This document shows positions 1 to 7,668 of a stretch of 64,000 bases of DNA, piece by piece. Below the pieces are notes generated by a model that did not search any database, had not been told where the DNA came from, and was given only the letters and a program-made list of their open reading frames with translations. This DNA is from DATFVB01 sp963714035 (GTDB taxonomy: Bacteria; Acidobacteriota; Thermoanaerobaculia; UBA5066; DATFVB01). The position numbers and the translations under genes were made by a program. Numbering within the stretch: position 1 is the first letter of the stretch; every line of letters starts with the position of its first letter. The stretch covers positions 992,001 through 1,056,000 of the forward strand of contig OY970224.1 in NCBI GenBank assembly GCA_963714035.1. The letters are read 5' to 3'.

Positions 1-674
1 CAGACGTCGGTGTAGACGACGTCCGCCCCGGAGACCGCCTCCGCCGGATCGCGGGTCGTCGCGATCGTTGCGCCCGTCGCCGCCGCGTCCCGGCGAGCCG
101 ACGCGACGACTTCCCCTTTCGGCTCGTAGCCCTCCGGGCTCGCGATCGAGACCGACATCCCGGTCTTCGCGCCCCCGAACATCAGGGAATGCGCCATGTT
201 GTTCCCGTCTCCGACGTAGGCGAGCTTCCGCCCGGCGAGCGTTCCGAAGGCCTCCCGGATCGTCTGGAGATCGGCCATCACCTGGCACGGATGCAGCAGG
301 TCGGTCAGACCGTTGATCACGGGCACCGTCGCGTGGCGCGCGAGCTCGGTGACCGTCTCGTGCGCGAAGGTCCGCGCCATGATTCCGTCGACGTACCGGG
401 AGAGGACGCGCGCCGTGTCGGCGATCGGCTCTCCCCGCCCGATCTGCAGGTCGCGCGACGACAGGAACATCCCGAGGCCGCCGAGCTGATACATCCCCGC
501 CTCGAACGACACGCGCGTCCGGGTCGAGGACTTCTCGAAGATCATCGCGAGGGTCTTTCCGGCGAGCGCCGAACGGTAGCGGGCTGGCTCCTTCTTGATC
601 GCGTCGGCGAGGTCGAGCAGCCCGGCGATCTCCCCGGGCGTCCGGTCGTGGATCGAGACGAAATCCTTCTTCAT
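1..674 (-). CDS. argF: Ornithine carbamoyltransferase, C-terminus beyond window
   Basis: Transfers the carbamoyl group between carbamoyl phosphate and ornithine/citrulline. The visible 224 residues hold the carbamoyl-phosphate signature SSTRTR (residues 49-54) and the HPCQ motif near residue 128, both diagnostic of ornithine carbamoyltransferases; the ornithine-binding half lies outside the window. The ATG at 674 overlaps the arcC stop by four bases (ATGA). Its place as third gene after arcA and arcC suggests the catabolic role (ArcB), running citrulline to ornithine plus carbamoyl phosphate, although sequence alone cannot separate catabolic from biosynthetic enzymes. Partial only because the window ends. 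Confidence 0.95.
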   Translation of the reverse strand, partial: MKKDFVSIHDRTPGEIAGLLDLADAIKKEPARYRSALAGKTLAMIFEKSSTRTRVSFEAGMYQLGGLGMFLSSRDLQIGRGEPIADTARVLSRYVDGIMARTFAHETVTELARHATVPVINGLTDLLHPCQVMADLQTIREAFGTLAGRKLAYVGDGNNMAHSLMFGGAKTGMSVSIASPEGYEPKGEVVASARRDAAATGATIATTRDPAEAVSGADVVYTDV

Positions 675-1642
675 GCGCTCCTCACGTAAGTTCCGCTCCG
701 CCGGTCGAGCGCCGCCGCGAGAGACGGCGCGTCCGTGATCAGCACTTCGCGCCCTCCCGCCTCGACGAACTTCAGGGCCGCGTCGATCTTCGGTCCCATG
801 CTCCCCTGCGGGAACTGACCGGCGTCGTAGAGCGCCCGCCCTTCCGCCGCAGTGATGGTGGCGAGCGCCTGCTGCGTCGGCTTTCCGTAGTCCCTGTACA
901 CCTGCGGCACGCCCGTCAACACCACGAAGAGGTCGGCCGCGAGGTTGGCCGCGAGCAGCGACGCGACGTAGTCCTTGTCGATCACCGCCTCCACCCCCCG
1001 CATCACGCCGGCGTCGTCGATCACGACCGGGATCCCGCCGCCGCCGCCGGCGATCACGATCTTCCCGCGGTTGACGAGCCACGCGACGATCTCCGTGTCC
1101 CGGATCGCCTTCGGGCGCGGCGACGCGACGACCTTCCGCCAGCCGCGGCCGGCGTCCTCGACGATCGTCCATCCGCGCTCCTTCGCGAGAGCCTCCGCCC
1201 GGGCCTTCTCGAAGAACGGGCCGATCGGCTTCGTCGGTTTGCCGAACGCGGGGTCCGCCGCGTCCACGACGACCGTCGTCACGATCGTGACGATCTCCTT
1301 CTCGAATCCGGCCGGTCGCAGGACGTTCGTCAGCGCCGTCTCGAGCAGGAACCCCATCGAGCCCTGGGTCTGCGCCACGCAGACGTCGAGGGTCTGCGGG
1401 GCGACCTTCGCGGCGGCTTCCTCGACCTGGATCAGGATGTTCCCGACCTGCGGGCCGTTGCCGTGGACGACGATCAGCTCGTATCCGCGGTTCAGGACCG
1501 GCAGGAGCAGGCGCGCCGCTTCCTCGGCCCGGCGCTGCTGCTCCGCCTGGCTGCCGTCCCCGTCGGGGGGAAGGAGCGCGTTGCCGCCGAAGGCCACGAC
1601 CGCGAGCGGCCGAACGAAGGAGAAGAATGGCTGAGGGCTCAC
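671..1642 (-). CDS. arcC: Carbamate kinase
   Basis: Makes ATP from carbamoyl phosphate and ADP, the energy-yielding last step of the arginine deiminase pathway. The 323-residue product has the amino-acid-kinase start VVAFGGNALL, then VHGNGPQVGN and the GGGGGIPV motif typical of carbamate kinases; length fits the family. I place the start at GTG 1642, which overlaps the arcA stop (GTGA) and has AAGGA just upstream. The frame stays open further upstream, but that part is a shadow of arcA. The stop overlaps the argF start by four bases. The order arcA-arcC-argF with coupled translation marks a single operon. Confidence 0.95.
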   Translation of the reverse strand: MSPQPFFSFVRPLAVVAFGGNALLPPDGDGSQAEQQRRAEEAARLLLPVLNRGYELIVVHGNGPQVGNILIQVEEAAAKVAPQTLDVCVAQTQGSMGFLLETALTNVLRPAGFEKEIVTIVTTVVVDAADPAFGKPTKPIGPFFEKARAEALAKERGWTIVEDAGRGWRKVVASPRPKAIRDTEIVAWLVNRGKIVIAGGGGGIPVVIDDAGVMRGVEAVIDKDYVASLLAANLAADLFVVLTGVPQVYRDYGKPTQQALATITAAEGRALYDAGQFPQGSMGPKIDAALKFVEAGGREVLITDAPSLAAALDRRSGTYVRSA

Positions 1643-2949
1643 GGATCCTTTCGCGCGAGCGGCATCGTCATGCACCGCGGGCCGCCGCGCGCGCGGGAGA
1701 GCTCCGGACCCGCGATCTGGATCGCGTACTTGTTGTCGGTCCAGAGCTCGAGCTCCTCGCGCCCCATCAGGATGTCGTCCTCGTACAGGATCCGGTAGCC
1801 GTTCCGCGAGAGCTCCTCCGCGGTCCGGACGTTGCGCTCGTAGCAGACGATGACGCCCGGCGCGAGGGCGAACGCGTTGGCGCCGTCGGTCCATTGCTCC
1901 CGCTGCTGGTGGATGGGGTCGTACCCGCCGCACGCCACCGGCTTCAGATCGATTCCGTTCTGCTTCAGGACCTGGAGAAGCGGGCCCTTCGACGTGTAGG
2001 TGATCTCGCGGCCCGTGAGCGACACCTGGTAGACGTCGGCCTCCTCGGGGCCGCCCTCGACGATCATCGGCGCGTAGCAGAGGCATTCGTCGCGGCTGAT
2101 CATCGTGAAGACCGTGTCGAGGTGCATGTAGGAGCGCCGGGCGGGGATCTCGACCGTGAAGATCTTCTTAATCCCGGTCTTCGCCTCCTTGAGCGACGCC
2201 GCGAGGTGCTCGACCGTCGATTTCGACGTGCGCTCGGAGATCCCGACGAGGAGGATGTCCTCCCGCGGAATGAGGATGTCTCCCCCTTCGAGCGAAGGGC
2301 GGGAGGCGGCGGTCGAGAGGCGGGTGAAGTCGCTCGAGAACTCGCGGAAGAGGAAGAAGTCCTTCCCCCGTTCCGCCGGGCGCTCGAAGCGCTTCGAGTA
2401 CTGGAACACGTAGCCGGAGAGGAGCGGCTCGCGAAGCCGCGCGGCCGTCGCCATCGATCCGAGGATCACCCGGTCGCCGAGGACCGTCTGCGGATCGCGC
2501 ATGAAGAAGCAGTTCGGCAGCGGCGGAAGCACGTACAGCGTTTCGAGCCGGTCGGAGATCTGCCCGTCTTCGCGGACGATCCCCTCGATCAGCATCGCGG
2601 CCGCGTCCTCGGCGCTCGCCTCCCAGATCCTCTTCATCGCCGTTTCGGGGATCTGGAGCTTCAACGCGAGATCGGCGAGCACCTCTTCCTTCGTCTGGGG
2701 ATCGGTCAGGATCTCCTCGAGGAGGTCCTGGACGTCGAGCACTTCGACCGTGTCGGCGTCTTCCTTCCACGCCGTCCGGAGGAGCTGCTGGAACCGGCGG
2801 TGCTCCTCCCGGGCGCCGTCGCCGTAAAGGATGTCGTCGAAGAGGAGCTCGTCCATCATGGAGGGGACCATGCGGTCGATCTCTTTGCCGGGGAGGTGGA
2901 CGAGCACGGCGTCCAGCTTGCCGATCTCCGACGTCACGTGCAGCTTCAT
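1639..2949 (-). CDS. arcA: Arginine deiminase
   Basis: Hydrolyses arginine to citrulline and ammonia in the cytoplasm, the first step of the arginine deiminase pathway. The 436-residue protein starts with the family-typical EIGKLDAVLVHLPGKE and ends with the catalytic cysteine segment GGPRCMTMPL (Cys426); FMRDP and EGGD motifs lie between. Family members are usually about 400-420 residues, so it is full length. First gene of the operon, with a recognisable promoter about 40 bases upstream. No arcD antiporter or ArgR/ArcR regulator is seen in the window; an antiporter could lie beyond the left edge. Confidence 0.96.
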   Translation of the reverse strand: MKLHVTSEIGKLDAVLVHLPGKEIDRMVPSMMDELLFDDILYGDGAREEHRRFQQLLRTAWKEDADTVEVLDVQDLLEEILTDPQTKEEVLADLALKLQIPETAMKRIWEASAEDAAAMLIEGIVREDGQISDRLETLYVLPPLPNCFFMRDPQTVLGDRVILGSMATAARLREPLLSGYVFQYSKRFERPAERGKDFFLFREFSSDFTRLSTAASRPSLEGGDILIPREDILLVGISERTSKSTVEHLAASLKEAKTGIKKIFTVEIPARRSYMHLDTVFTMISRDECLCYAPMIVEGGPEEADVYQVSLTGREITYTSKGPLLQVLKQNGIDLKPVACGGYDPIHQQREQWTDGANAFALAPGVIVCYERNVRTAEELSRNGYRILYEDDILMGREELELWTDNKYAIQIAGPELSRARGGPRCMTMPLARKDP

Positions 2950-2987
2950 GATGGTGCCGCGCCGTCATCCCGGGGCGCGAAGGGCGG

Positions 2988-3017
2988 ACTATATCGGACG
3001 AGCCGAACGCCGGGCAA
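2988..3017 (-). promoter_or_regulatory. Sigma-70-type promoter of the arc operon
   Basis: On the minus strand TTGCCC (3017-3012), an 18-base spacer and TATAGT (2993-2988) lie 39 bases before the arcA ATG. The same TTGCCC box serves the tRNA-Thr promoter at 59110. No operator palindrome was seen beside it. Confidence 0.6.
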
Positions 3018-3065
3018 GTTCCCCCCGCGTTATCAAGAGGTTGAGGCGGGCGGAGCGCCGGCGGG

Positions 3066-4232
3066 TCAGGACTTCGGTGGGAGCGTCTGGAGCGGCAGGG
3101 CCGCCTGCGCCGGCGTCTCCTCGGAATCGGCGACCTCGCGGAGGCGCTCGGCGAACCGGGTGAGCTGCTTCGCGGTTTCTTCGTACTGTTTCTGGGCGTT
3201 GGTGAGGTGGCCGCCGAGCTTCCCGAACGGCTCCTCGATCCGTTCGACGCTCCGCTTGAGCACTGCGAGCTCCTCGACGACGGCGTGCGCCCGTTTCTGG
3301 ATCTCCAGCCCCCGAAGACCCTGCGCGACCGTGAAGAGGTACGCGTAGAGGAGAGTGGGCGACACCGGAATGACGTGCCGCTCGATCGCGTACTCGGCGA
3401 CGTTGCCGTCCTCGCCGTCCGCCACGATCTCCGCGTAAAGGGCTTCGGCGGGAAGGTACATGAGCGCGAAATCGAGCGTCCCCTCTCCGGCGCGGATGTA
3501 TTTCCGGGCGATGTCGTCCGCCTGCTTCTTCGTCGCCGACCGGAGCTGCCGGAGCAGGCGCTTGCGTTCCCCGTCGTCGCTGCAATCGAGCGCCCGGCGG
3601 TAGCTCTCGTAGGGGAACTTGCTGTCGATCGGGACGAAGCGCTCCCCGACGCGCACGGCGGCGTCGACGATCTCGCCGTCGGCGAACCGTTTCTGCATCT
3701 CCCAGCTTCCCGGCGGAAGCACCTGGCGCAGCGACTCCTCGAGGAAGGATTCCCCGAGCAGGCCGCGGATTTTCGGGGGTTTCAGCAGGTCCTCGAGACG
3801 GGTGACGTCTCCGGCGAGCTTCTCGATCCTCTTCGACGCCTCGGAAACCTTGCCGAGGCTCTCGCCGACGGACTTCAGCAGCATCGCCGATTCCGCGCTC
3901 TGCTGCTGCATCGTCCCGATGTTCCGGCCGAGCGCGTCCTGACTCACGCGGATCCGCTCGTCGATCGTCCGCTCGAACGAGCCGAGCCGCTTCTCGAGCG
4001 CTTCGGACAGCGCGTGGACCGTCTTTCCCGACTCCGCGGCGAGCGCCTTCGACGCCGCCGTCTCGGCGGTCAGCGCCGTCAGCATCCGCCGCTGTTCGAG
4101 GGAGTCCTGCTGCTCGCGCGAGGAGCGCCGCCCCGACAGGTACAGCGCGGCCCCGATGATCGCGACGAGAAAGAGGGCCACCGCCGCCAGCTCGGCGGAG
4201 GGCATCGCCGTCATCGCGACGGACGGGGTCAC
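3066..4232 (-). CDS. rmuC: RmuC-family DNA recombination protein
   Basis: RmuC proteins are predicted membrane-anchored nuclease-fold proteins that limit inversions between repeats. The 388-residue product has one N-terminal membrane helix (about residues 14-32), a long coiled coil (about 40-150) and the RmuC core with GLLGESFLEESLRQVLPPG and VPIDSKFPYESY. Start GTG 4232 lies four bases after the stop of the upstream GlsB-type gene; ATG codons at 4214 and 4205 are alternatives that would still keep the membrane helix. The two genes are probably co-transcribed. Ordinary length and composition. Confidence 0.92.
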   Translation of the reverse strand: MTPSVAMTAMPSAELAAVALFLVAIIGAALYLSGRRSSREQQDSLEQRRMLTALTAETAASKALAAESGKTVHALSEALEKRLGSFERTIDERIRVSQDALGRNIGTMQQQSAESAMLLKSVGESLGKVSEASKRIEKLAGDVTRLEDLLKPPKIRGLLGESFLEESLRQVLPPGSWEMQKRFADGEIVDAAVRVGERFVPIDSKFPYESYRRALDCSDDGERKRLLRQLRSATKKQADDIARKYIRAGEGTLDFALMYLPAEALYAEIVADGEDGNVAEYAIERHVIPVSPTLLYAYLFTVAQGLRGLEIQKRAHAVVEELAVLKRSVERIEEPFGKLGGHLTNAQKQYEETAKQLTRFAERLREVADSEETPAQAALPLQTLPPKS

Positions 4233-4236
4233 CCGT

Positions 4237-4515
4237 CTACCGTCTTCCCGAGAGCAGGTGGATGAAGGCCACGAAGAGCGCGGCGCCGATGATCGACCAG
4301 ACGATCGGGAACGGATGGCCGTCGATCGAGATCGCCAGGACGTCGGGCAGCCGGATCGCCCGGGCGATCCACGTGCCCAGGAGGGCCCCGATGAAACCGA
4401 CCGCGACCGAGACGAGGCACCCGCCGCGGGTCCCTCCCGCGATCGCGCGTCCGATCGCGCCGCAGATCGCGGCCACGATCAAGAGGACAAGGAACCCCGT
4501 CAGCGAGAACGTCAT
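4237..4515 (-). CDS. GlsB/YeaQ/YmgE-family small membrane protein
   Basis: A 92-residue protein of the so-called transglycosylase-associated family, short inner-membrane proteins often linked to stress. It shows three hydrophobic segments (about residues 4-24, 33-52 and 69-88) with glycine-rich AICGAIGRAIAGG and GFIGALLGTWIA between, the usual family pattern. ATG 4515 is preceded by GAGGAGG with good spacing. The biochemical function of the family is not settled; the name does not imply an enzyme. It precedes rmuC by four bases, so the pair likely forms one transcript. Confidence 0.85.
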   Translation of the reverse strand: MTFSLTGFLVLLIVAAICGAIGRAIAGGTRGGCLVSVAVGFIGALLGTWIARAIRLPDVLAISIDGHPFPIVWSIIGAALFVAFIHLLSGRR

Positions 4516-4580
4516 GGCGTCGCCTCCTCGATTCTGCCAAAATCATAGCGCGTGCTCCGATCGCTCCCGAGATCCTTCCG

Positions 4581-4751
4581 GTGACGCCCGATTCTTCGGA
4601 ACGGGAGATCGACTATCTGATCTGCAAGGAGTGCCAGACGCCCTGCTACATCTTCGAGACGGAGGCCGGAAGGATCCTCGAGGCGCTGTGCCCGGTCTGC
4701 GGCAACGAGGACGCGCTCCGATTCGCGGTCGGGGAGGGAGAAGAGGAATGA
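4581..4751 (+). CDS. Small zinc-ribbon protein coupled to purB
   Basis: A 56-residue reading frame with one zinc ribbon: ICKECQTPCYIF supplies the first CxxC and LCPVCGNEDAL the second, 21 residues apart, followed by an acidic tail (GEGEEE). Its stop overlaps the purB ATG (ATGA), so the two are translationally coupled. I chose GTG 4581; the frame is open further upstream but holds no better start. The function is unknown: a metal-binding structural or regulatory role is the most that can be said. The paired cysteines in a coupled frame make a chance open frame unlikely. Confidence 0.65.
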   Translation: MTPDSSEREIDYLICKECQTPCYIFETEAGRILEALCPVCGNEDALRFAVGEGEEE

Positions 4752-6175
4752 GCGATCCCGAGGAGTACGCGGATCCCCTGACCGGCCGCTACGCCTCGAA
4801 GGAGATGTCGCGGATCTTCTCCCCCGCGTTCAAGTTCGGCGCGTGGCGCCGGCTCTGGATCTGGCTCGCCGAGGAGGAGCAGAAGCTCGGCCTCCCCATC
4901 CCCGACGAAGCGATCGCGCAGATGCGGCGGCACGCGGAATCGATCGACTTCGCGACCGCCGAGAAAATCGAGCGCGAGACCCGGCACGACGTCATGGCGC
5001 ACGTGAAGACCTACGGCCTCGCGGCGCCCGCCGCGGCGGGCATCATCCACTGGGGCGCGACGTCCGCCTACGTTTCCGACAACGGCGACCTGATCCAGAT
5101 GCGCGACGGCCTGGCCCTTCTCGAGCGGCGCATCGTCTCCTTCCTGCGGCGTCTTCGCGAGTTCGCGTCGGCGAATCGTTCTCTGGCGTGCCTCGCCTAC
5201 ACGCACTTCCAGACGGCGCAGCCCACGACCGTCGGGAAACGGGCGTCGCTCTGGGCGCAGGACTTCCTCTGGGACCTGCAGGAGCTCCGGCGGGTCCGCG
5301 AGAACCTGCGTTTCCTCGGAGCGAAAGGGGCGACCGGAACGCAGGCCTCCTTCGTCGCCCTTTTCGACGGCGACGGCGCGAAGGTCGAGGCGCTCGACCG
5401 GGCGATCGCCGGACGCGCCGGATTCGCGAAGCGCCAGGCGGTCTCCGGCCAGACCTACTCCCGCAAGCAGGACGCTTTCGTGCTCGCGGCGCTCTCCGGG
5501 TTCGCGCAGTCCGCGCACAAGTGCGCGACCGACCTGCGCCTCCTTCAGCACGAGGGAGAGGTCGCGGAGCCGTTCGGAAAGGGTCAGATCGGCTCCTCCG
5601 CGATGCCCTACAAACGGAATCCGATGCGCGCCGAGCGCGTCTGCGCGATCGCCCGTCACGTCATCGTCCTCTCGCTCGACCCGGCCTTCACGGCGGCCAC
5701 GCAGTGGCTGGAGCGGACGCTCGACGACTCGGCGAACAAGCGCCTCTCGATCCCGCCCGCGTTTCTCTGCGCGGACGCGATCGCGCTGATCCTCGACGAG
5801 ATCTTCGACGGGATCGAAGTGCGTCCCTACGTCATTCAGAAAAATCTCGAGCGCGAGCTGCCTTTCCTCGCGATGGAAAACGTGCTCATGGAAGCGGTGA
5901 GGCAGGGGCGCGATCGTCAGGCCGTCCACGAGACGTTGAAACTTCTCGCGATCACGGCGCTGGAGGAACGCGAGCGGTCAGGAAATGCTGATTTGAGCGG
6001 CTGGTACAAAAGCACGGCGGACGATACCGGACTGACGATCCAGCAGGTCCATGACGCCGCGGCAAAGGATCTCACCGGACGCGCCGCCGAGCAGGTCGAG
6101 GCGTTCCTGCGGGAGGAGCTCGATCCCGCGCTCGAAGGCGCCGAAGCGGCCCTCCCCGAAGGCCTTCGCGTCTGA
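4748..6175 (+). CDS. purB: Adenylosuccinate lyase
   Basis: Catalyses two purine steps: SAICAR to AICAR plus fumarate, and adenylosuccinate to AMP plus fumarate. The 475-residue protein carries the fumarase/aspartase superfamily signature GSSAMPYKRNPMRAE starting at residue 282, which contains the catalytic serine loop, and the ATTEE-like N-terminal helix KIERETRHDVMAHVK. The ATG at 4748 is supported by GGGAGAAGAGGA immediately upstream and matches the usual start DPLTGRYAS. It sits in a chain with the zinc-ribbon gene (ATGA overlap) and the SPOR lipoprotein (CTGA overlap). Confidence 0.97.
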   Translation: MSDPEEYADPLTGRYASKEMSRIFSPAFKFGAWRRLWIWLAEEEQKLGLPIPDEAIAQMRRHAESIDFATAEKIERETRHDVMAHVKTYGLAAPAAAGIIHWGATSAYVSDNGDLIQMRDGLALLERRIVSFLRRLREFASANRSLACLAYTHFQTAQPTTVGKRASLWAQDFLWDLQELRRVRENLRFLGAKGATGTQASFVALFDGDGAKVEALDRAIAGRAGFAKRQAVSGQTYSRKQDAFVLAALSGFAQSAHKCATDLRLLQHEGEVAEPFGKGQIGSSAMPYKRNPMRAERVCAIARHVIVLSLDPAFTAATQWLERTLDDSANKRLSIPPAFLCADAIALILDEIFDGIEVRPYVIQKNLERELPFLAMENVLMEAVRQGRDRQAVHETLKLLAITALEERERSGNADLSGWYKSTADDTGLTIQQVHDAAAKDLTGRAAEQVEAFLREELDPALEGAEAALPEGLRV

Positions 6176-6864
6176 GACGAAGCGGCGACTTCCCCGCCGG
6201 GCGGCTCCTCCTCGTCCTCGGCACGGCGCTCCTGTCGGCGGGATGCGCGCGCAAAAAGCCGTCGACCGCCCCGCACGCGCGGCCGGCTCCTCCCCCGCCC
6301 GCGGCCGCCGGCGCAACCGAGGAAGGGATGGCGTCGTGGTACGGCGGCAACGACGGTTTCGAGGGAAAGCCGACCGCGTCGGGCGAGATCTTCGACGGAA
6401 AAAAGATGACCGCCGCGCATCGCACGCTGCCGCTCGGAACGTGGATCGACGTCGAGAACATCGGCACGGGCCGGACCGCGCGGGTTCGCATCAACGACCG
6501 CGGACCGTTCGCGAAAGGAAGAATCCTCGACCTCTCGCATGCCGCCGCCGAGAGGCTCGGCGTCGTCGGTCCCGGCACGGCGCGGGTCCGCCTGACCGTC
6601 GTCTCCGCCGGTCCTCCGGCGCCCGAGCTCTCCGCCACGGGATGGTGGAACGTGCAGATCGGCTCGTTCGCCTCCGCCTGGCGGGCAGAGGCGCTCGCCT
6701 CGAAGGCGCGCGCCGTCGGCCATCGGGCGTTCACGGAGCCGTTCGAGGGCCTGACCCGCGTCAAGGTGGGCCCGCTTCCCGCGAAGAGCGACGCCGCCGC
6801 GGAGCTCGCGCGCCTCGAGAACGAGGGCTACGAGGGAATCCTCGTTCCGGCGCCGGCGCCTTAG
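6172..6864 (+). CDS. rlpA: RlpA-like SPOR lipoprotein, probable CTG start
   Basis: RlpA proteins are outer-membrane lipoproteins that bind or cleave septal glycan. The double-psi barrel is clear (ASWYGG, TAAHRTLPLGT, VRINDRGPF), followed by a SPOR domain starting GWWNVQIGSF (about the last 70 residues). The first ATG in frame (6328) would begin inside the mature barrel, but the frame upstream encodes a textbook lipoprotein signal: basic RRSGDFPAGR, hydrophobic LLLVLGTALL and lipobox SAGC. No ATG, GTG or TTG precedes it. CTG 6172 overlaps the purB stop (CTGA), mimicking the ATGA couplings nearby, so I annotate from there (230 residues). A sequencing error is the alternative. Confidence 0.8.
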   Translation: MRRSGDFPAGRLLLVLGTALLSAGCARKKPSTAPHARPAPPPPAAAGATEEGMASWYGGNDGFEGKPTASGEIFDGKKMTAAHRTLPLGTWIDVENIGTGRTARVRINDRGPFAKGRILDLSHAAAERLGVVGPGTARVRLTVVSAGPPAPELSATGWWNVQIGSFASAWRAEALASKARAVGHRAFTEPFEGLTRVKVGPLPAKSDAAAELARLENEGYEGILVPAPAP

Positions 6865-6867
6865 TCG

Positions 6868-7080
6868 GCCTCGCGGCTCGCGCCGAGAGCGCTCGACCGC
6901 TGCGGCCTCTCAGATTGCGGACCTCCTCCGTGCCCGGCGCTTGCGCCGTTGGCGCTGCGCGTTCTTCCGACCACGGAGACTTTCCGCAATCTGACCTTCG
7001 TCGCTCGGGCGACCGCCCTCGACGACTCCGGCGCCCCAGGCCCGATAAAGCGTTCGCGACCTCGCGGAGCTCGGATCGCG
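6868..7080 (+). repeat. Structured intergenic repeat, unit 1 of a tandem pair
   Basis: Untranslated stretch after rlpA. The core is a nested hairpin: outer arms AGATTGCGGA (6912-6921) and TCCGCAATCT (6983-6992), inner arms CTCCGTG (6926-6932) and CACGGAG (6972-6978). The flanks (GCTGCGGCCTC before, GACCTTCGTCGCTCG after) recur in the next unit and near 23.3 and 53.3 kb. Confidence 0.8.
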
Positions 7081-7105
7081 AAGGGATCCAGCGCAGGGCT
7101 CGGCC

Positions 7106-7380
7106 GGGCGGCTCGCGCCGAAGGCGCTCGACCGCTGCGGCCTCTCAGATTGCGGACCTCCGAAACCTGTCATCCTGAGGAGCGTAGCGACGAAGGATCT
7201 GCTCGGGTGGCCAGGTCCTTCGCTCCGCTCAGGAGAGAGCACTCCGCGCGCATGTGAATGCGCACTTCGCGCTCACACTTTCCGCGATCCGACCTCCGCC
7301 GCTCGCCCAGGCGGGCTCGACGACTCCGGGCCCCAGGCCCGGTAAAGCGTTCGCGACCTCGCGGAGCTCGGATCGCGAAT
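7106..7380 (+). repeat. Structured intergenic repeat, unit 2, interior replaced
   Basis: Shares about 50 bases at its left and about 100 at its right with unit 1, including outer arms at 7147-7156 and 7281-7290 (two imperfect pairs). The interior is different: it carries TCATCCTGAGGAGCG (7169-7183) and an inverted partner near 7215-7233, a motif known from intergenic repeats of many genomes. A further relative of that motif lies at 7388-7420. Confidence 0.75.
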
Positions 7381-7668
7381 CAGTGATGTCATCCCGAGGA
7401 GCGGAGCCACGAGGGATCTCGGTCGGCCGGATCCGGGAGAGAGCCCATCGGCAACCGACGAAATCGTGTATTAATCGAAGCGCCGCGAGAATACCGCTTC
7501 CGCCGGCGGGCGCGTCGGTGTTGCGTCGCTCTGTCGCCGTCGAACCGCCCCTCGCGCGGCGAAGGCGATCGCCTCCCGTTACGGCGAGCGGACGGGGAAG
7601 CGGCGACCGTTCTGGCGCCGGCAGGAAATGGATGAATCCGAAGTCCCGGGCACGAAACGAGCGGCGCG
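7381..7668. other. Intergenic stretch without gene
   Basis: Between the repeat pair and the 3' end of the solute-binding protein gene. It holds one isolated CATCCCGAGGAGCGGAGCC repeat motif at 7390-7408 and a short AT-richer patch near 7460-7480. No credible reading frame, tRNA or strong terminator was found. Confidence 0.6.

Noticed and set aside
189..689. 166-codon frame on the plus strand
   Set aside because: Antisense of argF, whose SSTRTR and HPCQ motifs fix the coding strand.
3015..3065. Strong terminator between rmuC and arcA
   Set aside because: Only a GC-rich tract is seen; no stem followed by T residues on the minus strand.
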